A stretch of DNA of 62,794 nucleotides from Streptomyces durocortorensis (lineage in GTDB: Bacteria; Actinomycetota; Actinomycetes; Streptomycetales; Streptomycetaceae): contig NZ_JAFEUF010000001.1 in NCBI RefSeq assembly GCF_016901035.1, positions 65,565 through 128,358 on the forward strand. Reading direction: 5' to 3'. This document shows, piece by piece, positions 33,688-42,212 of this stretch (position 1 is the first letter of the stretch; each line of letters begins with the position of its first letter). The notes beneath the pieces are model-generated. The model did not search any database and had not been told where the DNA came from. It worked only from the letters and a program-made list of their open reading frames with translations. A program made the translations under genes and the position numbers.

Positions 33688-35052
33688 TCAGCCGGTCAGG
33701 ACGGTCAGCCCGGCCTTCTCGGCAGCGTCGAAGCCGTCGTCCACGGCCACCACCCGCCGTCCGGCGGCATCCAGCAGGGAGGCGGCGATGCCCGCGCGCA
33801 TTCCGCCCGCGCAGTGCACCCACACCGTCCCGTCCGGTACCTCACCGATGCGTTGGTGCACCTGGTGGATCGGGATGTGCACCGAGCCGGCTATCCGGCC
33901 TTCGGCGCGCTCGGAATCACGGCGCACGTCCAGCACCACGACCTCGTCCATGTCCTGACCTGCCAGCTCGGCGAAGGTGGCGCGGGGGAACGAGGCGGGA
34001 CGCTCACCCTCGCGCAGCCATTGCGCCGGGCCACCGGTCGCGGCGGAGGCGGGCCGGTCGATGCCGACGCGGACCAGTTCCCGCTGGGCCGCGGCCAGCT
34101 GCTCGGCACTCTCGGCGAGCAGGGTGACGGGCTTGCCCCACGGAATCATCCAGGCCAGATACGTCGCGAGCTTGCCGTCCAGCTCGAAGTTGAACGAGCC
34201 CGCGACATGCCCCTCGGCGAAGGCGATCCGGCTGCGAAGGTCCACGACCCACTCCCCGGCCGCGAGCCGGGTGGCGATCTCCTGCGGATCGGCGACCGTC
34301 GGCGGAGTCATGTCGACCGGGTCGGGTCCGCCCGCGTTGGCCGGGCCCATGTGCGTGTAGTAGGCGGGCACGTCCTCCAGGCCGGCGAGCAGGTCGGCGA
34401 CGAATGTGTCCACGTCCACTGTCAGGGCCGCGTTCGCCGTCTTCTCCTTGCCGATCGTCGTGCTGTCGCCGTCGGCCTGCGCGGAGGAACAGAAGCTGCC
34501 GAACCCGTGGGTGGGCAGCACGGCCGTCTCGTCGGGCAGCGCTTCGGCCAGGCGGTGCGCCGAGGCGTGCTGGGCCCGCGCCAACTCCTCGGTCAGGCGG
34601 GGCTCGACGAGATCGGGACGACCGACCGTACCGATCAGCAGGGATCCACCGGTGAACGCGGCCACCGGCCGGCCCGCCTCCCGCAGCACGTACGCGGTGT
34701 GGTGCGGAGTGTGTCCGGGAGTCGCGATCGCCGCCAGGTCCAGGCCGGCGGTGCTGTCGATGTCGACCGCGTCCCCGTCGTGCACGGGAGTGCGGGCGAA
34801 GGAGACGTGCGCACCGGCGGGCACCAGGTAGACGGCGCCCGCGATCCGGGCCAGCTCCAGTCCGCCGGTGACGTAGTCGTTGTGGATGTGGGTCTCCACC
34901 ACGTGCGAGATACGCACCCCGCGCCGGGCGGCCGCTGCCAGCACCTGATCGATGTCCCGGGGCGGATCGACAGCCACCGCGGCCGCCGGACCGCCGGCGA
35001 GATAGCTGCGGTTGCCCAGCCCCTCCAGCTCGATCACGTCAACGAAAAACAC
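33688..35052 (-). CDS. metallo-beta-lactamase-fold persulfide dioxygenase-like protein fused to two rhodanese domains
   Basis: The 454-aa protein starts at GTG 35052 behind GGAG. Residues 1-220 are an MBL domain with THIHNDYVTGG (about 55-65), ATPGHTPHH and a late THGFG His. Two rhodanese domains follow. The first (VVDLRSRIAFAEGHVAGSFN) lacks the catalytic Cys, as expected for an inactive repeat. The second (VLDVRRDSERAEGRIAGS) has VHCAGGMRAG with Cys. The family, CstB/ETHE1-rhodanese-like, oxidises persulfides to sulfite or thiosulfate with O2 and Fe(II). Two CsoR/CstR operators lie just upstream, and it heads the sulfur operon. Confidence 0.9.
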   Translation of the reverse strand: MFFVDVIELEGLGNRSYLAGGPAAAVAVDPPRDIDQVLAAAARRGVRISHVVETHIHNDYVTGGLELARIAGAVYLVPAGAHVSFARTPVHDGDAVDIDSTAGLDLAAIATPGHTPHHTAYVLREAGRPVAAFTGGSLLIGTVGRPDLVEPRLTEELARAQHASAHRLAEALPDETAVLPTHGFGSFCSSAQADGDSTTIGKEKTANAALTVDVDTFVADLLAGLEDVPAYYTHMGPANAGGPDPVDMTPPTVADPQEIATRLAAGEWVVDLRSRIAFAEGHVAGSFNFELDGKLATYLAWMIPWGKPVTLLAESAEQLAAAQRELVRVGIDRPASAATGGPAQWLREGERPASFPRATFAELAGQDMDEVVVLDVRRDSERAEGRIAGSVHIPIHQVHQRIGEVPDGTVWVHCAGGMRAGIAASLLDAAGRRVVAVDDGFDAAEKAGLTVLTG

Positions 35053-35077
35053 CGCGATGCTCCTTCCGTACGAAAAT

Positions 35078-35091
35078 TACCCCCCGGGGTA
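35078..35091. promoter_or_regulatory. CsoR/CstR-type operator 2
   Basis: TACCCCCCGGGGTA lies 26 bases before the MBL-rhodanese start, near-palindromic, in the 160-base divergent promoter shared with the DUF302 gene. Confidence 0.8.
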
Positions 35092-35112
35092 TGCAATCCA
35101 CCGTAGCACTCT

Positions 35113-35126
35113 TACCCCCGGGGGTA
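35113..35126. promoter_or_regulatory. CsoR/CstR-type operator 3
   Basis: TACCCCCGGGGGTA is a perfect 14-bp palindrome whose centre lies 35 bases from that of operator 2. Two sites at this spacing between divergent genes suggest control of both directions by the same repressor. Confidence 0.85.
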
Positions 35127-35212
35127 TATTTCGACTCGGGTGGCAGCAGTCATCCGTACTGCGGACCGGCCGCTTCGCCGGCCGACCGCTCCCGCGAACG
35201 AGGAGGCAGGCA

Positions 35213-35611
35213 ATGGGCTACGACCGCACCGTGAGCGTGAAGGGGTCGTTCGAGCAGGTTCAGCGCGAGGTCCGTGACGCACTGGCCGAGCAGGGCTTCG
35301 GGGTCCTGACGGAGATCGACGTGCAGGCCACGCTGAAGGCGAAGCTCGGGCATGACATGGAGCCCTACCTGATCCTCGGCGCCTGCAACCCGCCCCTCGC
35401 ACACCAGGCCCTGGAAGCCGACCGCTCGATCGGTCTGCTGCTGCCGTGCAACGTCGTCGTGCGCGCCGACGGCGACCAGGTGGTCGTGCAGGCCGTCGAT
35501 CCCGGCACCATGGTCACGCTGACCGGACTCGATGCGATGGCGCCCGTGGCCCGGGAAGCCACCCTCCGGCTGGACGCCGCTCTCGCCTCCCTGAAGGGGA
35601 CCGGCGCATGA
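35213..35611 (+). CDS. DUF302 protein
   Basis: ATG 35213 has AGGAGG 8 bases upstream. The 132-aa product is one DUF302 domain: TVSVKGSFEQVQREVRDAL, EQGFGVLTEIDV, ILGACNPPLAHQAL and LLPCNVVV. The biochemical role of the family is not settled; it is often found with rhodaneses and sulfur-oxidation genes. The two Cys in GACNPP and LLPCN could bind metal or sulfane sulfur. It is divergent from the persulfide operon and shares its double operator, so it is probably part of the same response. Confidence 0.88.
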   Translation: MGYDRTVSVKGSFEQVQREVRDALAEQGFGVLTEIDVQATLKAKLGHDMEPYLILGACNPPLAHQALEADRSIGLLLPCNVVVRADGDQVVVQAVDPGTMVTLTGLDAMAPVAREATLRLDAALASLKGTGA

Positions 35612-35649
35612 GGACCGACACCGAGAACCACGCACAGACGGACCACTGA
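35608..35649 (+). CDS. 13-aa coupled mini-ORF
   Basis: An ATG overlapping the DUF302 stop (ATGA) opens a 13-codon frame, MRTDTENHAQTDH, then TGA. It may be a remnant of a longer downstream gene or chance. No function is claimed. The bases up to 35804 hold only G/C-rich inverted segments. Confidence 0.2.
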   Translation: MRTDTENHAQTDH

Positions 35650-35804
35650 CCAGCTGGACCGGGCCGCGCCCGGGCCGGGGCGGGCCGCAGGGAAGGCGGT
35701 GCCGGCCCCAGTGCGTGATGCACTGGCCCCTGCCTCGGTGAGGGATACCTCGAACCCGGCTCGTGAGAAGCCCCGCAGAGGCTCTTCGGGATCCACGGAG
35801 CGGG

Positions 35805-37091
35805 TCAGGGCTTCGGGAGGCGGTCCTGTTCGCGTTGCAGGGCGGCGAAGTCGTCAAAGACGGTGTAGGTGCGCGGGAGTGGGGCGCCTTGTTCGTGGCG
35901 GACGGTGCGGGGGACGTAAAGGCTGTTGAGCATCCAGGGTTTCGTCTTCCCGGTGATGTCCCGCACGGATGCCTTGCCCTGCACCACGCCGTAGGTGGCT
36001 GCGGCCAGACGGCCCGTCTCCCGGTACGCGGTCACCTGGTCCCGCATGAAGTGCTTCTGGCTCTCGAACCACGGGCTCATCCGCAGGAAGTCCCGCCACT
36101 GCTCCTCGGTGAGCGGGCGTTCGGCGGCTGCCTTGAGGAACTGCCATACCCGGGTGTCACGACCGAGGCCGAGTTCCTTGCCGTGGGCGGTGACGAAGGG
36201 GGCGGGCAGGGGTTTCGGCATCTGCCGCTGATAGTGGTTGACCAGGGAGAACTCGGTGACGAGGAACTTCTTGCCGTCGTCGAGCCGGGGCAGGACGTAG
36301 TCCAGGTACTTCCGGGCGGCCCCGGCCGAGGTGACGTGCGGGTGCATGTCCAGTCCGTCGAGCTGCGGGGTCCGGTTGACGAAGTCGATCCACTCCCCGG
36401 TGGCGTCCGAGAGCATCGCGGGGTCGTCCAGATGGTTGAGGGCGCCCATGTGCAGCCGGGTGCGGCACCCCTCGGGGAAGTGCTCGTCGCGGTAGTCGAT
36501 GACGTGCTTCGCGACGGCCTGGTAGAAGGGGTTGAGTTTGCTCCCCCTCTCCTGCGGACGGGTTTCCAGGAAGGGTTCGTTGCCGAGGGTGAGGATCGCC
36601 ACCTTGTCCAGCACGGCCTCAAGGACCTTGTCCACGGCCGCCAGTTCGGCCCGCATCTCCCTGCTCCCCGGGACCGGGACCGTCCGGCCCTCCTTCCTGA
36701 ACTGGAACTTCAGCGCCAGAATGGTGCCGAAGCCCTGGCCGTGCAGGTCCAGGAGCGATTCGACCGCCCGCAGGCGCTCCGCGGCCGTGCCCTGTTTGAC
36801 GCGGTCCAGCACGGTGAAGCCACGCACCCAGCTGGTCCCCAGGCCGTCCAGGGCCTCTTTGTCCACGTAGGTGGGGTCCTCGTTGAAGTTCGCGCCCAGG
36901 GCACCGTCCGGCACGGCTTCGCGGGGCTTCACGGACTCCGTGCTCTCCGGTTTGCCCGAGGCGCCGTTCCCCTGGTCGTCGCGGTCCGCGCCGCCGGTGC
37001 ACCCGGCAGCCAGAAGGGCCCCGGCGGAAAGCCCGAAGAGCCGTCGCCGCGAGAGAGGCGCGTGGGGTACCGGGGGCCGGTCGCTCTGCAC
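35805..37091 (-). CDS. secreted lipoprotein with glycoside-hydrolase-like TIM-barrel features
   Basis: The 428-aa protein begins with a twin-Arg-like signal (SRRRLFGLSAGALL) and lipobox LAAGC, so it is probably exported by Tat and lipid-anchored. The mature part has GLGTSWVRGF, ILALKFQFRKEG, LTLGNEPFLET and FLVTEFSLVNHY. The NEP and TEF glutamates are placed like acid/base and nucleophile of clan GH-A glycosidases, though I cannot name a family. It stands alone on the minus strand between the DUF302 gene and a lipoprotein. Substrate unknown; a cell-wall or extracellular glycan is plausible. Confidence 0.75.
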   Translation of the reverse strand: MQSDRPPVPHAPLSRRRLFGLSAGALLAAGCTGGADRDDQGNGASGKPESTESVKPREAVPDGALGANFNEDPTYVDKEALDGLGTSWVRGFTVLDRVKQGTAAERLRAVESLLDLHGQGFGTILALKFQFRKEGRTVPVPGSREMRAELAAVDKVLEAVLDKVAILTLGNEPFLETRPQERGSKLNPFYQAVAKHVIDYRDEHFPEGCRTRLHMGALNHLDDPAMLSDATGEWIDFVNRTPQLDGLDMHPHVTSAGAARKYLDYVLPRLDDGKKFLVTEFSLVNHYQRQMPKPLPAPFVTAHGKELGLGRDTRVWQFLKAAAERPLTEEQWRDFLRMSPWFESQKHFMRDQVTAYRETGRLAAATYGVVQGKASVRDITGKTKPWMLNSLYVPRTVRHEQGAPLPRTYTVFDDFAALQREQDRLPKP

Positions 37092-37592
37092 GGATACTCC
37101 TTGTCGTCGGGTACGGGCGTACAGCTTGATGCGGTGGGTGGAAGTGTCCCGGGTCAGTCTTCAGCACGTTCCTGTGCGGCGAGGCCCACAAGTATCGCGA
37201 CCTTCACGACGCCTTCGACTCCCTCACCCGCGGCCTCATCCGCCGCCGAATCGGGCAACCGCGGTGTCACGAGTTTCAACTGCGCTCCGTGAACGCCGAG
37301 GCGGGCGCGAGTTCACCAGCCAGGCGAGCGTGCAACCTGTCGCAGCTTCTGGGCCTCCACGACGCGGCTGCGTCTTGCGCCTTCGGCGGCTGGAGGATGT
37401 GCCCGCGGGGAGAAGGTTGTGCCCGGCTTGTGCCCGTGTGTCCCGTGAACTCGGCAGGGGTGTCATCACCTTGTAACTGCTCTTTCGTCACGATCACCGC
37501 AGCAGGAAGGCTGTTGATCGACCGAGTGCACAGCCGTTCCGCGCATTGCGCCGGCTGGCCGCACATCAGTAGCAGCCACAGGAAGAGGCCAC
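37092..37592. other. intergenic, about 500 bp
   Basis: This is the divergent region between two lipoprotein genes. A plus-strand segment around 37165-37260 translates into a helical, charged stretch (HKYRDLHDAFDSLTRGLI) that may be a gene remnant, but I cannot assign it. GGAAGAGG at 37580-37587 is the ribosome site of the next gene. No operator or strong hairpin was seen. Confidence 0.35.
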
Positions 37593-38351
37593 ATGCTTCG
37601 CAGCCACCGCAAGTCCGTCCTCACCGCCGCCGCCCTGATCGCTACGACCACGCTTCTTACGGCCTGTCAGGACGGTGGCTCCGGGGACGACAAGGCGCAC
37701 ACCTCCAGTTCCTCGTCCTCGGAGACGAAGGCGATGTCAGGCAGTGACACCAAGGCTTCCGGCAGCGACGAGGAACAGGCCGACGGCACCACCGGGAACA
37801 AGTCCGACGGCAAGGAGGTGACCGGTACCTGGTTCGGCACGGTTTCCTATCTCGCCCCCGGCAAGTACACCGTCTCCGATCTCAAGGACACCAAGCAGCA
37901 GTTCTTCACCTCCACGGACACCGACATCCAGGGCGCCGGGAAGATCTGCGGGGACGCGGCCGGCCAGGCAGCCACGCCCTGCAGCGAGGACGAGCTCGAG
38001 GCCGCCGCCAGGGACGGAGTCTCCGCCACGGTCAAACTGAAGAACGGCATCGCCGTCAGCGTCATCGAGGACCACTCCGGCAGCAATGACGGCAAGACGT
38101 CCGGCCTGTGGAGCGGGAAGCTCGCGTACCTGGCGCCGAACAAGTACACCGTCGCGAACGACGAGGGCCGGCGGGCGTTCCTCACCTCCAACGAGACCGT
38201 CATCAACGGAGCCGGCTTGATCTGCGGCGACCGCGAGGAAATCAAGCAGTGCACCGAGGACGAGCTCGAGGCCGCCGCTGAGAAGAGCATCGATGTGGTC
38301 GTCAAAGTCGAAAACGGCATCGCCGTCACCATCGACGAGAACCACAACTGA
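37593..38351 (+). CDS. lipoprotein with duplicated domain
   Basis: The 252-aa protein has a signal peptide with lipobox TLLTAC (Cys at about 24), a Ser/Thr/Asp-rich linker to about residue 72, then two homologous repeats of roughly 80 residues. Repeat 1 starts GTWFGTVSYLAPGKYTV and repeat 2 GLWSGKLAYLAPNKYTV. Each then has a GAGKICGD/GAGLICGD pair and the block EDELEAAA, ending NGIAVSVIED / NGIAVTIDEN. Each repeat holds two Cys, likely a disulfide. I do not recognise a named domain. A surface-exposed binding role is plausible. GAAGAGG precedes the ATG. Confidence 0.82.
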   Translation: MLRSHRKSVLTAAALIATTTLLTACQDGGSGDDKAHTSSSSSSETKAMSGSDTKASGSDEEQADGTTGNKSDGKEVTGTWFGTVSYLAPGKYTVSDLKDTKQQFFTSTDTDIQGAGKICGDAAGQAATPCSEDELEAAARDGVSATVKLKNGIAVSVIEDHSGSNDGKTSGLWSGKLAYLAPNKYTVANDEGRRAFLTSNETVINGAGLICGDREEIKQCTEDELEAAAEKSIDVVVKVENGIAVTIDENHN

Positions 38352-38366
38352 CCCGGCGTAGCTCCG

Positions 38367-38780
38367 TCAGGGGCCGTTTCCATCGGATGTTCCATCCCGG
38401 GAACGCCAGGCCGTAAGACCGGTCATAGCGAGGTCAATCATGGCTTCGGGGCGGGTGGGCAGGGTTTCGCAGTCGCGGGCCAGGCGCCGGTGGAGCATGA
38501 GCCAGCCGTAGGTTCGCTCGACCGCCCACCGTTCGGAGATGCGAGTGAAGCCCCTGGTCCCGGGTTTGCGGGTGGTGATCTCCACGTCGATACCGAGGAG
38601 GCCGGCGTGCTCGACGAGGTACTGGCAGTAGACGCCGTCGCCGCACGCCTTGCGGATACCTGGGTGGTCGGCGGCGACTTGGTCGAGCAGTGCGGTCCCG
38701 GCCACGGAGCCCCTGGACGCCGGCTGCGGGGACCGGCGGCGCCCGACCAGATCACTGAGGCGATCCGCGACCTGCTGCTT
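38367..38780 (-). pseudogene. IS5-type DDE transposase, C-terminal remnant
   Basis: The minus strand encodes the last part of an IS5-family (IS1380/ISL2-like) transposase: a DDE-region fragment GTALLDQVAADHPGIRKACGD, then RWAVERTYGWLMLHRRLARD with the conserved Glu-containing helix, then RPEAMIDLAMTGL. The N-terminal half is missing, and the frame breaks up around 38710-38800. No terminal inverted repeat could be identified. It is a dead element, evidence of past transposition in this accessory segment. Confidence 0.8.
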
Positions 38781-39171
38781 TGCTGAGCCCCCGCCCGGGC
38801 CGGAGAAGGCCGACCCCGAGAACCGGTTGGCCTGTCGCCGGCGCCCGCATCAGCAAGCGGCGGGGTGCTCGAACTCCTGCTCGCCCACCACGACGCCGTC
38901 CTCGTTCCCGAGCGGCCGGGGGAGCAAGTCGAACTGCGGTCGGCTGTTGACCGGATCGAGAAGAGGAAGCCCCGCCGACGGCGCTGGGAGCGGGTTCGTC
39001 CTTGATGGCGCCTCGGTTGGTAGTTAGTGGCTGATTCTGTTCGTTCATGTCCGTGTTCTGCCACGGAGGGTCGGGTCGGCACAACCCGCCTTGTTTCGCG
39101 CCTGTCTTGAGATGTGAGGGACCGCAGTTCGTTGTTCCCTGCACCACCAGCCCCACGATTGAAGGACTTCC
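38781..39171. other. degenerate sequence between IS remnant and surface-protein gene
   Basis: Frames here are interrupted. Minus-strand fragments may be more of the transposase or its neighbour, but nothing is assignable. The promoter of the following gene must lie near 39100-39170. Confidence 0.35.
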
Positions 39172-40227
39172 ATGCGCATCTCAGATTCCCGTAGCCGCAC
39201 CCTGCGCGGCGGGACCGCCGCCGTGGCCGCCGCAGCGCTGGTGGCGCTCGGCGCCGTGCCGGCGCTCGCCGCCGACCCGGAGCCGGATCTCGGCGTCGGA
39301 ACGATCGCACCGGTCAAGGGGGTTCAGCCCGGAAGCTCGTTCTCCACCCCGCTCACCTTCCTCAACAAGGGAACGGCGGAAGTACCCGCGGTCTGGGTGA
39401 CGTACGCCGTGCCGCCGGGCCTGAAGGCGGACGAGACGTACAAGAACTGCACGTACTACACCGTCCCCTCGTACGACGAGATGCCCGCGTCGAACGTCGC
39501 TTCCTGCAAGATCGAGCAGCCGCTGAAGCCGGGTGTCGTCTACGGCACGGCGAAGCCCGTCTCGCTCAAGGCGCTCGGCTCCGCGTTCCGGGAGGACCTG
39601 CGGGTCACGATCGGCACGGACGCGCCGGACCCGGGCGACGGCGGCTCCAGCGAGCCCGTGCCGGGCACCGGCGACCCGCTCACCCTCGTGGAGAAGAATC
39701 CGGCCACCGACGCGGACCGGCAGAACCACCCCGGGCCCGTCGCCAAGGCCAAGGTGAACGTTGCGAACACCGCAGACTTCGCCCTGACCGGCACCGAGGC
39801 GAAGGGGAAGGTGGGCGACAAGGTCACCGCGACGGTGAAGTTCGCCAACAAGGGCCCCGCCCGCGTCCAGGGCAACCGCGACGAGAGCGTCACCACCGTC
39901 GACGTCCACATCCCGAAGGGCACCTCCGTCGTCAAGGCCCACGGATTCTGCGACGCGGTCACCACGACCCACTACCGCTGCGGCACCTCCCAGTCCTGGG
40001 TCGACGTGAACGGCGGCGAGAGCTACCCCTTCGTCCTGCGCATCGACAAGGCCGTCGGCCGCACCACCGGCGAAGTCTCCTTCACCGGCCAGGAGCGCCC
40101 CTTCGACCACAACGCGACCAACGACACCGCGCAGATCCTGATCGAGACGGGTAAGGACGCCAGCACCGCCACCGGCCCGACCGGTACGGGACTCAGACGG
40201 CGGGCGGGGTGTCACTCCAGGCCGTAA
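39172..40227 (+). pseudogene. secreted surface protein, 3' end probably lost
   Basis: The 351-aa frame has a signal peptide (AAVAAAALVALGAVPALAADP, cut after about residue 34) and two Ig/DUF11-like beta domains (PGSSFSTPLTFLNKGTAEVP; GKVGDKVTATVKFANKGPA). Streptomyces proteins of this kind usually end in a Thr/Gly-rich stalk, an LAxTG sortase motif and a membrane helix. Here the stalk begins (DASTATGPTGTG) and then stops abruptly as LRRRAGCHSRP. The end overlaps the convergent DUF4232 gene by 35 bases. I infer truncation by recombination. It could still be secreted but not anchored. Confidence 0.65.
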
Positions 40228-40726
40228 CCGACAGATCACCGTTGTCCACGTCTTGTTCGAAGGGGACGGTGCTGTGCGCGTTGCCGCCCGTGGGCGATAT
40301 CTGCAGGTAGTGGGCGGCTGCCGTATCAGCTCCGGTGTGCGTCCACACGAGGTCGGCGTAGGCCGAGTCGCCGGCCTGCAGGGTGACATCGTGCGGCCCG
40401 GGGTCCGTGGCGAAGTAGGTGTCACCGTGTTCCGTCTGCGTCGGCAGCGCGGTGTGGCCGCCGCCTTCCAGGGCGAGGCCCGCGTAGCCGGAAAGCACGC
40501 ATGTGACGTTCCCGGTGTTGGTGAGCTTCAGGAACGTCCCGGCATGGTTCATACCCGCCTGTTCGGTCCCGAGCTGCGTCGTGGTCGCCTTCAGAGTGCC
40601 AGGCTGGCATTCCTGCGTAGCTCGCGCCGTGGACGATGTGGCGTCAGATGCAAAAGCCGCCCCCGTTCCTGCGGCAGCGAAAGCGACCGCAGCGGTGACG
40701 GCGATGGTGGCTCGCGAGATGACCAT
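40193..40726 (-). CDS. secreted DUF4232 protein
   Basis: ATG 40726 follows AAGGAGG by 7 bases. The 177-aa protein has a Sec signal peptide ending at about AAFASDA and one DUF4232-type beta domain: LKATTTQLGTEQAGMNHAG, FLKLTNTGNVTCVLSGYAGL and a C-terminal YLQISPTGGNAHSTVPF. Two Cys in the mature part may pair. The family is common in actinomycete exported proteins; function is unknown. It converges on the truncated surface-protein gene. Confidence 0.85.
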   Translation of the reverse strand: MVISRATIAVTAAVAFAAAGTGAAFASDATSSTARATQECQPGTLKATTTQLGTEQAGMNHAGTFLKLTNTGNVTCVLSGYAGLALEGGGHTALPTQTEHGDTYFATDPGPHDVTLQAGDSAYADLVWTHTGADTAAAHYLQISPTGGNAHSTVPFEQDVDNGDLSVTAWSDTPPAV

Positions 40727-41049
40727 GTTCGTTCCTCCTTGCAGTTCGTGCTCACGTACGGAGGCAGTCGGAACTTCCTCTGACAGTCGCCTTGCCGCGA
40801 GGATCGGCGCCAATGTCACTGAACAGTCACAAGAGGACAGGAAGCGAATGACCGGACCGAGGTGACCGGATATCTGCTTCCACACGGGCCTACCGGCTGC
40901 GAGAGCTCGGCAAAGCGATCGCTCACGCGTACACCCGCAGCGCGACGCACGCATTCACCGCGACCGGGGCTGAGCCCTACTCGGCCTCAGCAGGTCGGCC
41001 CTCCGGCAACACCCAATCACTTCACTTCCGCAACGCGACCAGCCCCTGC

Positions 41050-41079
41050 GGGTTCAAATCCCGCCACCCCGACAGCTGA
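41050..41079 (+). repeat. att-type direct repeat, copy 2 (30 bp)
   Basis: Identical to 27645-27674. The tRNA-Pro T-arm here is a perfect stem (GCGGG, TTCAAAT, CCCGC at 41048-41064), followed by CACCCCG and A. Nothing 5' of the T-stem is tRNA-like, so this copy is shorter than copy 1. A restriction-modification pair begins about 210 bases to the right. Confidence 0.85.
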
Positions 41080-41088
41080 GTAGCAGGT

Positions 41089-41124
41089 CAGAGGGCCGGT
41101 ACTGATTCCAGGACGGGGCCTCTG
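41089..41124 (+). terminator. possible hairpin after att copy 2
   Basis: CAGAGG (41089-41094) can pair with CCTCTG (41119-41124) around a G/C-rich loop. The position matches the perfect hairpin after copy 1, though the stem is only 6 bp. Confidence 0.3.
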
Positions 41125-41291
41125 CTGTTGTGCGTGTCGCGGAGCCGCTTCCGCACGGGCACCACGAGCATCCAGCACGAAGGGGGCCGGCGCGGGAACC
41201 CATGGGTCAGCCGGGCACTCCCGGATGGCCCCAGGCAGCCTCTTGGGAAACGTGGTCTCACGCAGGTCGGGGTCATGGTAATAAGATCCGC

Positions 41292-42152
41292 ATGCGCCCA
41301 GACATCACTCCACCTGTCACCACTCAAGAGCTGGCCTCGGCGGTGCAGGAACCCCTCGGTTTCGACGACGAGGGCAAGCGTCAGACCTCGAACGAGGAGC
41401 TGGCCGATCAGGTCTCGGCCATCCTCCGAGTGGATCATGACCGAGCAGCGTTCATAGTCGCGGAATCTGAGCGCCTTTATGTGAATCGCATGCGTGAAAG
41501 GTTCTCAAAGCTCAGGGTTTCCGAGCGCCTGAAGAGAACCAATCCGTTTCTTTTGCGGATTCGCGGCGCGGAAACAGTTCGCGACTGGGCAGTGATTCAG
41601 GTACAGAGCGCCTTGTACGCCTCGGAGGAGGAGGCCGTCGGGCATCTCCTCGAAGCCATCATCAAAGCTTGTTTCCCTGGAGCGTCGGAGCCTGGACTTC
41701 CCGATGATTTCGACTTCGAAAGCATCGAATCAAGTGAGGTGATTCATGGGTATCAGGTCAAGATGAGCTGGGACTGCATGCCCATGAGTTCACGGAAGAA
41801 CCTGTCGAACACCATCGTCAGAGTGAGAGAGCAGTACCGAAGCCAAGGGAAGACTTTCGTAGGATATTTCGCCCCCTGCTACGGAAGAGCCCGGACCACG
41901 AAGCCGCCCGGCCAGGAATACATTACGCTTGCCAGTAAGGAGTTCTGGCAGCAAGTCGGAGGAGGTGAGACCGACTTCGACGTGAAGGTGGGAGAGGTGT
42001 GCGCTCTCCTGTGCTCCGAGTTTCGATCCGAAGTGCTCGACACCCTGGTTCCGGACCTGCTGGACAGACTTACCCATGCGGCACATCCAGAGATCGGGAA
42101 TCGGGATGGCCAGATCGACTATGCAAAGCTCTTCCGCAGAGTGAACAGGTAA
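41292..42152 (+). CDS. type II restriction endonuclease, PmeII-like
   Basis: The 286-aa product from ATG 41292 has the segment NPFLLRIRGAETVRDWAV, with later SEEEAVGHLLEAIIKA and GYQVKMSWDCMPMSSRKN. This spacing (NPFLL, an E-containing helix, then a strand ending in K followed by a Ser/Asn loop) matches PmeII-like type II enzymes. The catalytic core would be Asp plus Q-x-K instead of E-x-K. A convergent C5 methyltransferase follows 60 bases on, which supports the call. Base composition is less G+C-rich than the neighbours, a sign of transfer. The recognition site cannot be predicted. Confidence 0.75.
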   Translation: MRPDITPPVTTQELASAVQEPLGFDDEGKRQTSNEELADQVSAILRVDHDRAAFIVAESERLYVNRMRERFSKLRVSERLKRTNPFLLRIRGAETVRDWAVIQVQSALYASEEEAVGHLLEAIIKACFPGASEPGLPDDFDFESIESSEVIHGYQVKMSWDCMPMSSRKNLSNTIVRVREQYRSQGKTFVGYFAPCYGRARTTKPPGQEYITLASKEFWQQVGGGETDFDVKVGEVCALLCSEFRSEVLDTLVPDLLDRLTHAAHPEIGNRDGQIDYAKLFRRVNR

Positions 42153-42212
42153 CCGGCTGCGGTTCCAGTAGCGCCAGTCCTTGCGCACAGGGATGACGCT
42201 ACTGCCGCCCGC

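Larger units (their letters stand above)
40727..41291. other. intergenic, about 560 bp, containing att copy 2
   Basis: No intact gene. It holds the second tRNA-Pro 3' remnant (41050-41079) and a possible hairpin after it. Frames left of the remnant look like scraps. The right part is the leader of the restriction endonuclease gene, with an A/T-richer patch near 41275-41290. Confidence 0.5.
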
